64,000 bases of DNA, taken from positions 124,001 to 188,000 of the forward strand of contig NZ_JAVIFX010000003.1 in NCBI RefSeq assembly GCF_031157255.1. Direction: 5' to 3'. This DNA comes from Bradyrhizobium sp. LHD-71. Its GTDB lineage: Bacteria; Pseudomonadota; Alphaproteobacteria; Rhizobiales; Xanthobacteraceae. Each line of letters opens with the position of its first letter. Positions within the stretch are counted from its first letter, which is position 1. A program made the translations under genes and the position numbers. The notes beneath the pieces are model-generated. The model did no database searches. It worked only from the letters and a program-made list of their open reading frames with translations, and had not been told where the DNA came from. Below are positions 26,251 to 34,225 of the stretch, one piece after another.

Positions 26251-27747
26251 ATGGACCAAACTTCGCTGGCCGATCGCGCAATCGCCAGCGTTCTATGGCT
26301 GCTGGTCGGGCGGTGGGGCCAGTTGGCGCTTGGCCTTGTCACGCTCACTGTCATGGCGCGGTATGTGGGCCCCGAAGTCTATGGCCTGTTTGCGCTGTGC
26401 TATGTGGTGATCGGATTGAGCCACGCACTGGGCGGCGCCTTTGCCGAAGCGCTGATTCAACGCAGGACCCTTGATCGCCATCACGAGGACGCGGTCCTTG
26501 CAATGTCGCTCGTTCCTGCCGTGATGCTTGCTGCTGTCATGGTCTTCGGCGCGAAGCCGCTTGCCGATCTGTTCGGTGCCGCCGAACTGGTAATGGTTTT
26601 TCCGGTGATGAGTGTTGTCGTCGTTCTGCAGGCGCTCGGCGCCGTGCCGGCGGCGCTGCTCCAGCGCGATATGCGCCACCGCAAGCTCGTAGCGATCGAC
26701 AATGGGGCGGGATTGATCGGGAGTTTGACAGGCATTGGGCTTGCGATCGCCGGTTTCGGTATCTGGAGCCTGGTAGCGTCCGAGACCATTCGTGCCTTCA
26801 CGCGCACCTGCGCATCGATGCGCGTTGCGCGCTGGGTGCCAAGGCTTGCCACGAGCCGATCGGCCATCGTCGATATCTGGCCTTTTGGGCGCAAGGTCGT
26901 GGCGATCAGGCTGCTTCAGTATGTCGACAGAATGACACCGCGCGTGGTGCTTGGCCTCGTGCTCGGCGAAGCTGCGGTTGGCTATTATGCGCTGGGCTGG
27001 CGAATCTATGAGCAGATTCAAAACGCTTTGGTCACACCGATGGCGAGTGTCGCGATGCCGGTGGCCGCTCGCGCCCAGGATGACATGCCAACGCTCCGTG
27101 CGATCCTGAAAGGCGCAACGACGGCGACGAGCTCGATCGCCTATCCGGCCTTTATCGGTGCTGCCGCCATCGCGCCCGTCGCCATCCCGTTCTTGCTCGG
27201 AAACCGATGGGGGCCTGCCGTTCCCGTGGTGCAGGTCCTGTTGCTGATTGGTATCCGGAGCGCGATCTCTGCATTCAACGGCGGTGTGCTGCGGGGGCTC
27301 GGCCGGCCGGATCTCCAGCTCGGCATGCTTGCGATCGGCGCCACAGCGACGCTGGTGATGGTTCCGATTGCCGCGCCTTATGGTGTTGCCGCTGTCGGCG
27401 GAGCAATCCTGGCACGCAGCTTTTTGACCTGGCCTATCGGCGCAGCCCATATTCAGCGATTGACCGGTCTCCCGTTGCGGACGCAAGCCCGCCTGGGGCT
27501 CGAGGCCCTCATTGCGGCATCCGTCATGGGGGCATTCATCCTCACTCTTCAGCAGCTCTTTGCATGGACGCCATGGGTGATGATCGCCATCTCGCTGTCG
27601 GCGGGTCCGCTGGTTTATCTCGGTTGCTTCGCAGCTCTCGCGCCCGTCACGGCAAGCGCAGCTTTCCGCGCAAGCAAAGCATTTGCGGCAGGCGATCGCC
27701 CCCGGGCCAAAACCATCCTTCGAGAACTATCGCGCTCCCGGCTCTAA
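26251..27747 (+). CDS. Oligosaccharide flippase (Wzx-like, polysaccharide transport family)
   Basis: About 498 residues with some 12-14 hydrophobic segments. The start (LADRAIASVLWLLVGRWGQL) and the motif RYVGPEVYGLFALCYVVIGL are those of the PST/MVF flippases that move lipid-linked sugar units across the inner membrane. The conserved DRMTPRVVLGLVLGEAAVGY follows. Together with GT4 and GT2 it makes a small envelope polysaccharide or glycolipid module; no polymerase or chain-length regulator is present. A GTG at 26248 is also in frame. Confidence 0.88.
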   Translation: MDQTSLADRAIASVLWLLVGRWGQLALGLVTLTVMARYVGPEVYGLFALCYVVIGLSHALGGAFAEALIQRRTLDRHHEDAVLAMSLVPAVMLAAVMVFGAKPLADLFGAAELVMVFPVMSVVVVLQALGAVPAALLQRDMRHRKLVAIDNGAGLIGSLTGIGLAIAGFGIWSLVASETIRAFTRTCASMRVARWVPRLATSRSAIVDIWPFGRKVVAIRLLQYVDRMTPRVVLGLVLGEAAVGYYALGWRIYEQIQNALVTPMASVAMPVAARAQDDMPTLRAILKGATTATSSIAYPAFIGAAAIAPVAIPFLLGNRWGPAVPVVQVLLLIGIRSAISAFNGGVLRGLGRPDLQLGMLAIGATATLVMVPIAAPYGVAAVGGAILARSFLTWPIGAAHIQRLTGLPLRTQARLGLEALIAASVMGAFILTLQQLFAWTPWVMIAISLSAGPLVYLGCFAALAPVTASAAFRASKAFAAGDRPRAKTILRELSRSRL

Positions 27748-27957
27748 GAGCGTGATGAGTTTAAGTCGAATCTCTGCTGTCATACCCGCGGAAGCGGGCA
27801 TGCAGTACGCCGTGCGGCTCGCGATTGAATCTCTAGCGCTCTGGAATACTGGGTCCCCGCGTTCCATAGGCGAGCGAAGCGACGCCGTTCTTTGAACGGC
27901 TACGGGGACAAGGCCGAGAGTAGGATGCAGCCTGCTAACCTCAATTCATCACGCTCT
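27747..27957. repeat. Composite of nested intergenic repeats
   Basis: An outer perfect 12-base inverted repeat, AGAGCGTGATGA (27747-27758) and TCATCACGCTCT (27946-27957), encloses a second repeat. That second one begins at 27778-27810 (29 of 33 bases shared with 16613-16645) and ends in TACTGGGTCCCCGCG. Inside it, at 27864-27905, is the 42-base near-palindrome shared with 8531-8572 (40 of 42 bases). So three element types are stacked. The 318-base gap 27748-28065 between flippase and ybgC is mostly this cluster plus the ybgC leader. Confidence 0.75.
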
Positions 27958-28065
27958 AGCTCCGCGGCGTCGTCCACTTCAAGTCCAAAGCGATTAGCGC
28001 TTGCTGAGGAACGTGCCTCTGTGCAAGTCGATTAGTCCCCGAGGTGCGATAAGAGGAATCTCCCC

Positions 28066-28515
28066 GTGACAGACACTCTTGATGGCGAAATCCGCGACGG
28101 TCGTCATCATATGCGGGTTCGCGTTTACTTCGAAGATACTGACTCCGGCCAGATTGTTTATCACGCGAATTTTTTGCGCTTCATGGAACGCGGCAGAACA
28201 AATTACTTGCGTTTGCTCGGAACGAATCAGCAAGAACTCCTCAACGAAGCGCGGAAAGATGCGCCGGGCCTCGCCTTCGTTGTCCGTTCGATGAAAATCG
28301 ACTTTCTAAAACCCGCAATCTTGGACGACCTGCTTGAGGTTGTCACGGTTCCAGAAGAGGTGAGGGGGGCGTCGATTGCCCTGCTGCAGGAATGTAGGCG
28401 CGGAGACGATCTTTTAGTCACGGCCCACGTACGCGTGGCGCTTATCTCAGGCGGAAAAGCACAGCGCATCCCGAAGTCCCTACGGCTCGCTATGGAAGGG
28501 GATAGACAAGTTTAG
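28066..28515 (+). CDS. ybgC: YbgC/TolQ-associated acyl-CoA thioesterase (complete, island-borne)
   Basis: 149 residues of the hotdog fold. The catalytic strand/loop is RVYFEDTDSGQIVYHANFLR, with Asp in EDTDSGQIVYHANF, then FMERGRTNYLRLLG and VRSMKIDFLKPAILDDLLEV. It hydrolyses short acyl-CoA thioesters and in many bacteria is linked to the Tol-Pal envelope system. GTG start at 28066 with AGAGGA 8 bases upstream. It is clearly related to, but different from, the host ybgC fragments on either side of the island (for example GLAFVVRSMKIDFLKPA versus GFAFVVRSMGIEFLKPA) and is richer in A/T. I infer it replaces the disrupted gene. Confidence 0.9.
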   Translation: MTDTLDGEIRDGRHHMRVRVYFEDTDSGQIVYHANFLRFMERGRTNYLRLLGTNQQELLNEARKDAPGLAFVVRSMKIDFLKPAILDDLLEVVTVPEEVRGASIALLQECRRGDDLLVTAHVRVALISGGKAQRIPKSLRLAMEGDRQV

Positions 28516-28576
28516 CCCTCGTTCACGCTGTGGCCTTCCAACGCCCCAATCCTGTTGCGATATGGTCAAACCAGCG

Positions 28577-28941
28577 TTCTCCGGCATCGTCTATCACGCC
28601 AACTACCTGCGCTTCATGGAACGCGGGTGCACGAACGACTTGCGCCTGCTCGGCGCGGATCAGCGCGCGTTCAAGAAGCCGAAAGCGAGGCGCCGGGCTT
28701 TGCGTTCGTCGTCCGCTCGATGGGAATCGAGTTTCTGAAGCCAGCGCGGATGGACGACCTGCTCGACGTCGTCACCCGGCCGGTCGAGATGAAGGGCGCA
28801 TCGATCGTGCTCGCTCAGGAGGTGCTGCGCGGCAGCGGGTCTTTGATCGAGGCGACGGTTCGCGTTGCGTTCATTTCCGGCGGCCGCGCGCGGCCGACCC
28901 CGAAGCCGCTGCGTTTGGCGATGAAGGCGGACCAGCAATAG
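28577..28941 (+). pseudogene. ybgC: 3' fragment of the host ybgC, with a one-base deletion
   Basis: From 28577 the sequence encodes FSGIVYHANYLRFMERG and DLRLLGADQRAF. It then loses frame after 28672: adding one G there would read RAFEEAESEAPGFAFVVR and restore the rest, MGIEFLKPARMDDLLDVV through LRLAMKADQQ and a stop at 28939-28941. It has no start codon or ribosome site. With the fragment at 22939 it reconstitutes one complete YbgC. The deletion shows decay after the split, which would be tolerated if the intact copy 60 bases upstream does the work. Confidence 0.85.
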
Positions 28942-28944
28942 TGC

Positions 28945-29556
28945 TTATCGCTCCGCGGTCGGATGCCAGCGCGGCACATAGCCGCGCGACAGCACGCGCG
29001 CAATCGATGGTGGCGTCAGCATCTGCACCGTGATGCCTGTCGGCCGCTCCCGCGCGTCGGCGTAGCCCGATGGTGTCCAGCGCAACAGCCGCGCGCCCTT
29101 CACCGCGAAGGCATCATCGCCCGACAGCGTGATAAATGCGCCGTCCGGCAACTCGTCGAGCTTTCGGTCGTGCCGTCGCTTGGCGCGGCCGTGTAAGCGC
29201 TCGGCATGAAGGACGTCGTCCATCTCGGGCGCGCCGGCGCGCACGCCGCGACCGGCAAATCTGAGTGCAAAGTCGTTTGCGTCTGCGCGCCGGCATTCGA
29301 AGCAAGGGCGGTGGCCGGCGGCCAGCGCCGTCGGCTCGTCGAGAAAGAAGAGCTCGGTATAGTACCTGCCCCAGACGTTGCGCTGCCGGCCCTTGAAGCT
29401 CAGCACGCAGCAGATCCATTGCCGGCTCGCGTGGCGTCGTAGGGACAAGGTCCGGTCATCGCGATGGAACTTGCCGCCGCGGTTGCCGAACAGCATCCCG
29501 CGCGCCGTCGTCGCGAACAATTCGCCAAACGGATCGACGCGATTCTGCAGCGGCAT
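28945..29556 (-). CDS. Conserved hypothetical protein
   Basis: 203 residues, soluble, rich in Arg and aromatic residues. The N-terminus MPLQNRVDPFGELFATTARG leads into GNRGGKFHRDDRTL and QWICCVLSFKGRQR, then YYTELFFLDEPTALAAGHRP and a CxxC (HRPCFECRR). I know this pattern as a widely distributed uncharacterised protein; no reaction is established. The conserved Cys pair and His residues suggest a metal site, an inference. It faces the ybgC remnant tail to tail with 3 bases between. Confidence 0.7.
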   Translation of the reverse strand: MPLQNRVDPFGELFATTARGMLFGNRGGKFHRDDRTLSLRRHASRQWICCVLSFKGRQRNVWGRYYTELFFLDEPTALAAGHRPCFECRRADANDFALRFAGRGVRAGAPEMDDVLHAERLHGRAKRRHDRKLDELPDGAFITLSGDDAFAVKGARLLRWTPSGYADARERPTGITVQMLTPPSIARVLSRGYVPRWHPTAER

Positions 29557-29695
29557 TGTCGGCTCACCGTATCTGCCGGCAGAGCATCTGCCGGGAGGGC
29601 ATCTATCCGGCGCGTCTGCTCAGCGTGTGCTGGCTGGCCAGGTTACCCCGGCCATCCGCAAACTTGCGTCAGCAGTCAGAAAGCGGCCGGTGAGC

Positions 29696-29890
29696 CTATT
29701 TCTTCAGCCGCTCTTCGAACGTCACGCCGCCCTTCATCTTGTCGATCAGCGGCGCCTCGATGATCTGCACCGTGACCGCGTCGATCGGCGCATTGGCGTT
29801 CTTCACCACCGCGTCGGTGATGTCCTTCATGAGGCCCTTCTTCTGCTCCACCGTGCGGCCGGCGGCGAGGTACACGATCACTTCAGGCAT
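29696..29890 (-). CDS. 4-oxalocrotonate tautomerase family protein
   Basis: 64 residues: MPEVIVYLAAGRTVEQKKGL followed by MKDITDAVVKNANAP and a C-terminal strand. The Pro after the initiator Met is the catalytic base once Met is removed, and the length is that of the small hexameric tautomerases. It interconverts keto and enol forms of small acids; the natural substrate is unknown, and no aromatic catabolic genes are adjacent. 31 bases after hisS on the same strand. Confidence 0.85.
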   Translation of the reverse strand: MPEVIVYLAAGRTVEQKKGLMKDITDAVVKNANAPIDAVTVQIIEAPLIDKMKGGVTFEERLKK

Positions 29891-29921
29891 TTGTCGCTCC
29901 CTTGAACGTTGGTCCCAAATT

Positions 29922-31424
29922 TTAATCCCACGTCACATCATGCCGGCCAAGCACCAGGCGGACTTCGTCGATCAGCTTATCCTCGTCGACAAGCACCTGA
30001 GCCTCGCTCTGCTTCTTCAAGTATTCCTCGCGGTCCTCGATCGCGGTCAGTCCTGCGCCGAGGATCAGGTCCTTGATCTGCACCTTGCCGCTCGCCCGCT
30101 CGTCCGAACCCTGGATGATCGCGCAAGGCGAGTTGCGCTTGTCGGCATATTTCATCTGCTGGCCGAGGCTGTGCTTCGGATTGCCGAGGTAGAGTTCGGC
30201 GCGGATGCCGGCATTGCGCAGGCGTGCGACCATCTTCTGGTAGGCGGCGATCTCGCCGCCGAACACGGTGACGACGACCGGGCCAGGCTGTGGTTTGGTT
30301 TCGAGCTTGCCCAGCAAGGTGAGCGCCGCCTGCAGCCGCGAGACGCCGATCGAAAAACCTGTCGCCGGCACCGGCTCGCCGCGGAAGCGCGAGACGAGGC
30401 CGTCATAACGTCCACCGCCGCCGACCGAGCCGAAACGCACCGGACGTCCCTTCTCGTCCTTGGTGTCGAGCAGCAGTTCGACCTCATAGACCGGGCCCGT
30501 GTAGTATTCGAGGCCGCGGACGACGGACGGGTCGATGCGGATGCGATCGGAATAGTCTGAGGCGTCGACGAGTTGGGCGATCGAGCTCAGCTCCTGCGTC
30601 CCTTCCGCGCCGATGGCGGAATTACTCAGTTGCACCAGTTGGGCGATGATCTGATCGTTTGGACCTGATTGCGGGCTGGTCGACGCGATCACGCGATGGA
30701 TCGAATCCGCATCGAGCCCCGCGCCCTTGGTGAAGTCGCCGCTTTCGTCCTTGCGGCCCTCGCCGAGGAGAGCCTTGACGCCGGCCTCACCCAGTCGATC
30801 GAACTTGTCGATCGCGCGCAGCACCGTCAGCCTTTGTCCGGCCTTCGCCTCGCCGCCGAGTCCGATGCTTTCCAGGACGCCATCGAGCACCTTACGGTTA
30901 TTTACCTTCACGACATACGCGCCGCGGGGAATGCCGAGCGCTTCCATCGTGTCCGCCGCCATCATGCAGATCTCCGCATCTGCCGCCGGGGAGCCTGAGC
31001 CCACCGTGTCGGCGTCGAACTGCATGAACTGGCGGAAGCGTCCCGGACCCGGCTTCTCGTTGCGATAGACATAGCCGTAGCGGTAGCTGCGGTAGGGCAG
31101 GGCGAGGTTCTGGAAATTCTCCGCGACGTAGCGCGCGAGCGGTGCCGTGAGATCGTAGCGCAGGCTCAGCCACTGCTCGTCATCGTCCTGGAACGAGAAT
31201 ACGCCTTCGTTCGGCCGGTCCTGGTCGGGCAGGAATTTACCGAGCGCGTCGGTGTATTCGATCGCCGGTGTCTCCACCGGTTCGAAGCCGTAGCGCTCAT
31301 AAACCTGGCGGATCTTCTCCACCATCGCCCGCGTGGCGGCGATGGCGGCGGGGCCGCGGTCTTCCAGCCCACGCGGCAATCGCGCACGCAGCTTCTGGGG
31401 TTTCTTCTGCTTCTTGTCGGACAT
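29922..31424 (-). CDS. hisS: Histidine--tRNA ligase
   Basis: 500 residues. Class II motifs are present: motif 1 region [19 protein letters not shown], motif 2 [13 protein letters not shown] (after [14 protein letters not shown]), and motif 3 with [13 protein letters not shown]. The His-specific [15 protein letters not shown] is present. The C-terminal anticodon-binding domain ([20 protein letters not shown]) completes it. It charges tRNA-His. About 60 residues longer than the enterobacterial enzyme, normal for this lineage. No his biosynthetic genes adjacent. Confidence 0.96.
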   Translation of the reverse strand: MSDKKQKKPQKLRARLPRGLEDRGPAAIAATRAMVEKIRQVYERYGFEPVETPAIEYTDALGKFLPDQDRPNEGVFSFQDDDEQWLSLRYDLTAPLARYVAENFQNLALPYRSYRYGYVYRNEKPGPGRFRQFMQFDADTVGSGSPAADAEICMMAADTMEALGIPRGAYVVKVNNRKVLDGVLESIGLGGEAKAGQRLTVLRAIDKFDRLGEAGVKALLGEGRKDESGDFTKGAGLDADSIHRVIASTSPQSGPNDQIIAQLVQLSNSAIGAEGTQELSSIAQLVDASDYSDRIRIDPSVVRGLEYYTGPVYEVELLLDTKDEKGRPVRFGSVGGGGRYDGLVSRFRGEPVPATGFSIGVSRLQAALTLLGKLETKPQPGPVVVTVFGGEIAAYQKMVARLRNAGIRAELYLGNPKHSLGQQMKYADKRNSPCAIIQGSDERASGKVQIKDLILGAGLTAIEDREEYLKKQSEAQVLVDEDKLIDEVRLVLGRHDVTWD

Positions 31425-31644
31425 GGTGCGGTGTTATCAGCCGGGTCTGGGGACGGCAAATAGGATGTCGCGAACCCTTCAGCGAAGCGACGGTTCGCAA
31501 TTGTTGCGTCTGTTCAGGTGCTTAACCTGTGTGTCGTTGCTTAACAATCTCTTCAATCTATCGCCAGCCCGACGCACGTTGACTTGGCTTTAGAATTTTC
31601 CGTCACTGTCAAAGTCTCCGCCGTGCCAAATAGCGAGAGAGACG

Positions 31645-32544
31645 ATGAAGCGTCCGCGTTCGTCGCCCTATGCAGAGCACAGCCGCTGGAGCGACCCCGG
31701 GTCGCTCGGCGAACGCGGATTCGATACGTTGCCCGCGCGGGCCGAGCTGCTGCCGACTGTCGTTAGCGGCCTGGTGTTGCACCCGCTGGAGGCCGCCGCA
31801 CGTGGCATTGCGGTGCCCGAGACCTCGCAGGGCGACGCCCAATTGCGCTCGGTGGCCGAATTTCTGCAAGTGTTGATAGCCCGCGACCGCCGCTCGCTGC
31901 AGATACCGCGCAAATCGGAGCACCGGCTGTTCGGCGTTCGTCGCGACTATGCGCTGATTGCCTGCTCGATCCTGCGCGCGCACCGCGTTCCGGCACGTCT
32001 GCGCGCAGGCTTTGCCGATTACTTCACGCCAAACGTGCTTGAAGATCACTGGCTCTGCGAATATCGCGACGGCCACATCTGGCGGTTGCTCGATGCGGAG
32101 CTCGCGCCCGACGTTCGCAGCCGCTACGGCATCGCCTTCGAGGCGCATGATGTGCCGCGTCAGCGATTTGTTGCCGCGGGCGCCGTCTGGCAGGCAGCGC
32201 GACGCGGCGCCATCGATCCGCAGCGGATCGCCGTGCACGGTCTTGGAGGTGGCGGACTCCGGTTTGCGGCTGCGAGCCTGCTGCGCGATCTGGCAGCGCT
32301 GACGATGAACGAGGTGATGCCGTCGGATCAGTGGGGGCCAGCGCGTTCCTTCGGGCCGGGAACCGAAATCTCGGACGAATGGCTCGAACGCTTCGACGCG
32401 CTGGCGAAAGCGCTCGCCGCGGAACCGACCGACTATCAGGATGCCAAGGCGATCCTGGACGACCATCCCTGGGCGGCACTGACTGATACGGTCGTCAGTT
32501 ATCCGCTCGGTGAGCCTGTCGAGGTGGTCGTTGCGCAGCCTTAG
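31645..32544 (+). CDS. Transglutaminase-like domain protein
   Basis: 299 residues. The papain-like triad can be placed: Cys in RDYALIACSILRAHRVPARL, His in NVLEDHWLCEYRDG and Asp in IWRLLDAELAP. Known transglutaminase-like bacterial proteins are peptidases or amide-processing enzymes; the substrate here is unknown. The C-terminal 120 residues are helical and specific to this subfamily. It stands alone, divergent from hisS with 220 bases between; that gap shows no other gene. Confidence 0.75.
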   Translation: MKRPRSSPYAEHSRWSDPGSLGERGFDTLPARAELLPTVVSGLVLHPLEAAARGIAVPETSQGDAQLRSVAEFLQVLIARDRRSLQIPRKSEHRLFGVRRDYALIACSILRAHRVPARLRAGFADYFTPNVLEDHWLCEYRDGHIWRLLDAELAPDVRSRYGIAFEAHDVPRQRFVAAGAVWQAARRGAIDPQRIAVHGLGGGGLRFAAASLLRDLAALTMNEVMPSDQWGPARSFGPGTEISDEWLERFDALAKALAAEPTDYQDAKAILDDHPWAALTDTVVSYPLGEPVEVVVAQP

Positions 32545-32670
32545 CCATGCAGCCTTAGCCAAAGAGGCCCCTTGCTGGTCTTATAGAAGATCCGCGACCG
32601 CCATTTCGCGGATGCGGCGTTAGCTGATACACTTCAGCGCAACACCCAAGCCTTCGTGGGATTACACAAC

Positions 32671-34017
32671 ATGAACGTCAAAACCGATATCCGTCCCGCC
32701 GCCGTGGTGCCGAACGACTTGTCGGCCTTCTGGATGCCGTTCACTGCCAATCGCGCCTTCAAGAAGACGCCGCGCATGCTGGCCGCCGCCAAGGACATGC
32801 ACTATTTCACCACCGATGGCCGGAAGCTGATTGATGCCGCGGCCGGCATGTGGTGCACCAACGCCGGTCATGGACGCGAGACCATCGCTGCCGCGCTGCA
32901 GAAGCAGGCGAGCACAGTGGATTACGTGCCGCCGTTCCAGTTCGGCTACCCGCCGGCCTTCGAACTTGCCAGCCGCGTCGCAGCGCTTGCACCGGACGAA
33001 CTCAATCATGTCTTCTTCTGCAATTCCGGCTCGGAGGCGGTCGATACCGCGCTGAAGATCTCGCTCGCCTATCAGCAACTGCGGGGTGAAGGGACGCGTA
33101 CCCGCCTGATCGGACGTGAGCGCGGCTATCATGGTGTCGGCTTCGGCGGCATCTCGGTCGGCGGCATCGTCACCAACCGCCGCATGTTCGGCACGCTGCT
33201 CACCGGCGTCGATCACCTGCCATCCACCTACGATCGCGAAAAGCAAGCCTTCACCAAGGGTGAGCCCGAGTTCGGCGCGCATTTCGCCGACGAACTTGAG
33301 CGGATCGTCGGCCTGCATGGGCCGTCGACCGTGGCCGCCGTCATCGTCGAGCCGATGGCAGGCTCGACCGGCGTCTTGCCGCCGCCGAAGGGTTACCTTC
33401 AGCGCCTGCGGGAGATCACGAAGAAGCACGGCATCCTTCTGATCTTCGACGAGGTCATCACTGGTTTCGGCCGTCTCGGCTCGGCGTTCGCGGCTGAGCG
33501 CTATGGCGTCACGCCCGACTTGATCACCTTCGCCAAGGGCGTCACCAACGGCGCAGCTCCCATGGGTGGCGTGCTGGTGCGTGACGAGATTCACGACGCG
33601 TTCATGACCGGGCCGGAGCACATCATCGAGCTGTTCCACGGCTACACTTACTCGGCGCATCCGCTCGCCTGCGCCGCGGGTCTTGCGACGCTTGACATCT
33701 ACCGCGACGAGAACCTGTTCGATCGTGCCAAGAAGCTGGAGCCGAAGTTCGCGGATGCGGTGATGACCCTGCGCAAGGAGCCGAACGTGCTCGATATCCG
33801 CACCGTTGGCCTGACCGCGGCGATCGACCTCGCCTCACGCGACGGCGCGCCCGGCAAGCGCGGCATGGACGCACTTGGCGCCTCGTTCCACGACTGCGAC
33901 ATCGTGCTGCGGGTGACCGGCGATACGCTGGCGCTCACCCCGCCGCTGATCGTCTCGGAAGACCAGATCGGCGAGATCGTCGACAAGGTCGCGAAAACCA
34001 TCCGCGCAGTGGCGTGA
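32671..34017 (+). CDS. Class III aminotransferase (omega-amino acid--pyruvate type)
   Basis: 448 residues of the class III PLP family. Markers: GAGMWCTNAGHG-like AAAGMWCTNAGHGRETIAAA, FCNSGSEAVDTALKISLAYQ, RGYHGVGFGGISVGGI, the cofactor Asp in LLIFDEVITGFGRLG, and the Schiff-base Lys in LITFAKGVTNGAAPMGGVLV. The FWMPFTANRAFKKTPRM start is typical of beta-alanine/omega-amino acid:pyruvate transaminases. Substrates are primary amines or omega-amino acids. ATG 32671 preferred; a GTG at 32656 is possible. The 208 bases that follow (34018-34225) hold no recognisable feature. Confidence 0.88.
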   Translation: MNVKTDIRPAAVVPNDLSAFWMPFTANRAFKKTPRMLAAAKDMHYFTTDGRKLIDAAAGMWCTNAGHGRETIAAALQKQASTVDYVPPFQFGYPPAFELASRVAALAPDELNHVFFCNSGSEAVDTALKISLAYQQLRGEGTRTRLIGRERGYHGVGFGGISVGGIVTNRRMFGTLLTGVDHLPSTYDREKQAFTKGEPEFGAHFADELERIVGLHGPSTVAAVIVEPMAGSTGVLPPPKGYLQRLREITKKHGILLIFDEVITGFGRLGSAFAAERYGVTPDLITFAKGVTNGAAPMGGVLVRDEIHDAFMTGPEHIIELFHGYTYSAHPLACAAGLATLDIYRDENLFDRAKKLEPKFADAVMTLRKEPNVLDIRTVGLTAAIDLASRDGAPGKRGMDALGASFHDCDIVLRVTGDTLALTPPLIVSEDQIGEIVDKVAKTIRAVA

Positions 34018-34225
34018 GGTTCCTTCGCGCCGCTAACCGCGGCGGCGGGCGGGAGCGCGCCGGTCCGGCGCTCGGGCGAGGTGTCGCAGCGGCGGCGAAC
34101 CCGTTCAGGGTTTGCCGCTGGCATTTCGGGCTTTGCTGTCGCTATGGGCTTTGTGCAAAGAGAGTAGCGCGCCGAATCAGCGGCGATGCTAGAACTGTGG
34201 CCGAGGGCAGGGCGCTAACCATTCC

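Larger units (their letters stand above)
23032..28579. mobile_element. 5.5-kb genomic island inserted within ybgC
   Basis: Both ends lie inside one gene. Host sequence up to the TTC at 23032-23034 and from the TTC at 28577-28579 joins to give the normal YbgC motif EDTDFSGIVYH. The island holds, from the left: a recombinase tail on the minus strand whose stop codon overlaps the left junction, an unassigned short frame, an A/T-rich stretch, three polysaccharide genes, a nested repeat cluster, and a complete divergent ybgC. A full integrase is not present, so it is probably an immobile remnant. The shared junction bases are only three, which fits a serine recombinase crossover but is too short to prove it. 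Confidence 0.7.

Noticed and set aside
26293-27486. 397-codon minus-strand frame opposite the flippase
   Set aside because: Shadow frame with shadow-type composition (many His, Arg, Asp); the membrane protein on the plus strand is convincing.
23035-28576. Similarity between the outer ends of the island (both contain ACCAT near the junction when one is reversed), considered as attP arms
   Set aside because: The distances to the junction differ by about four bases and the match is only five bases, too weak to call.
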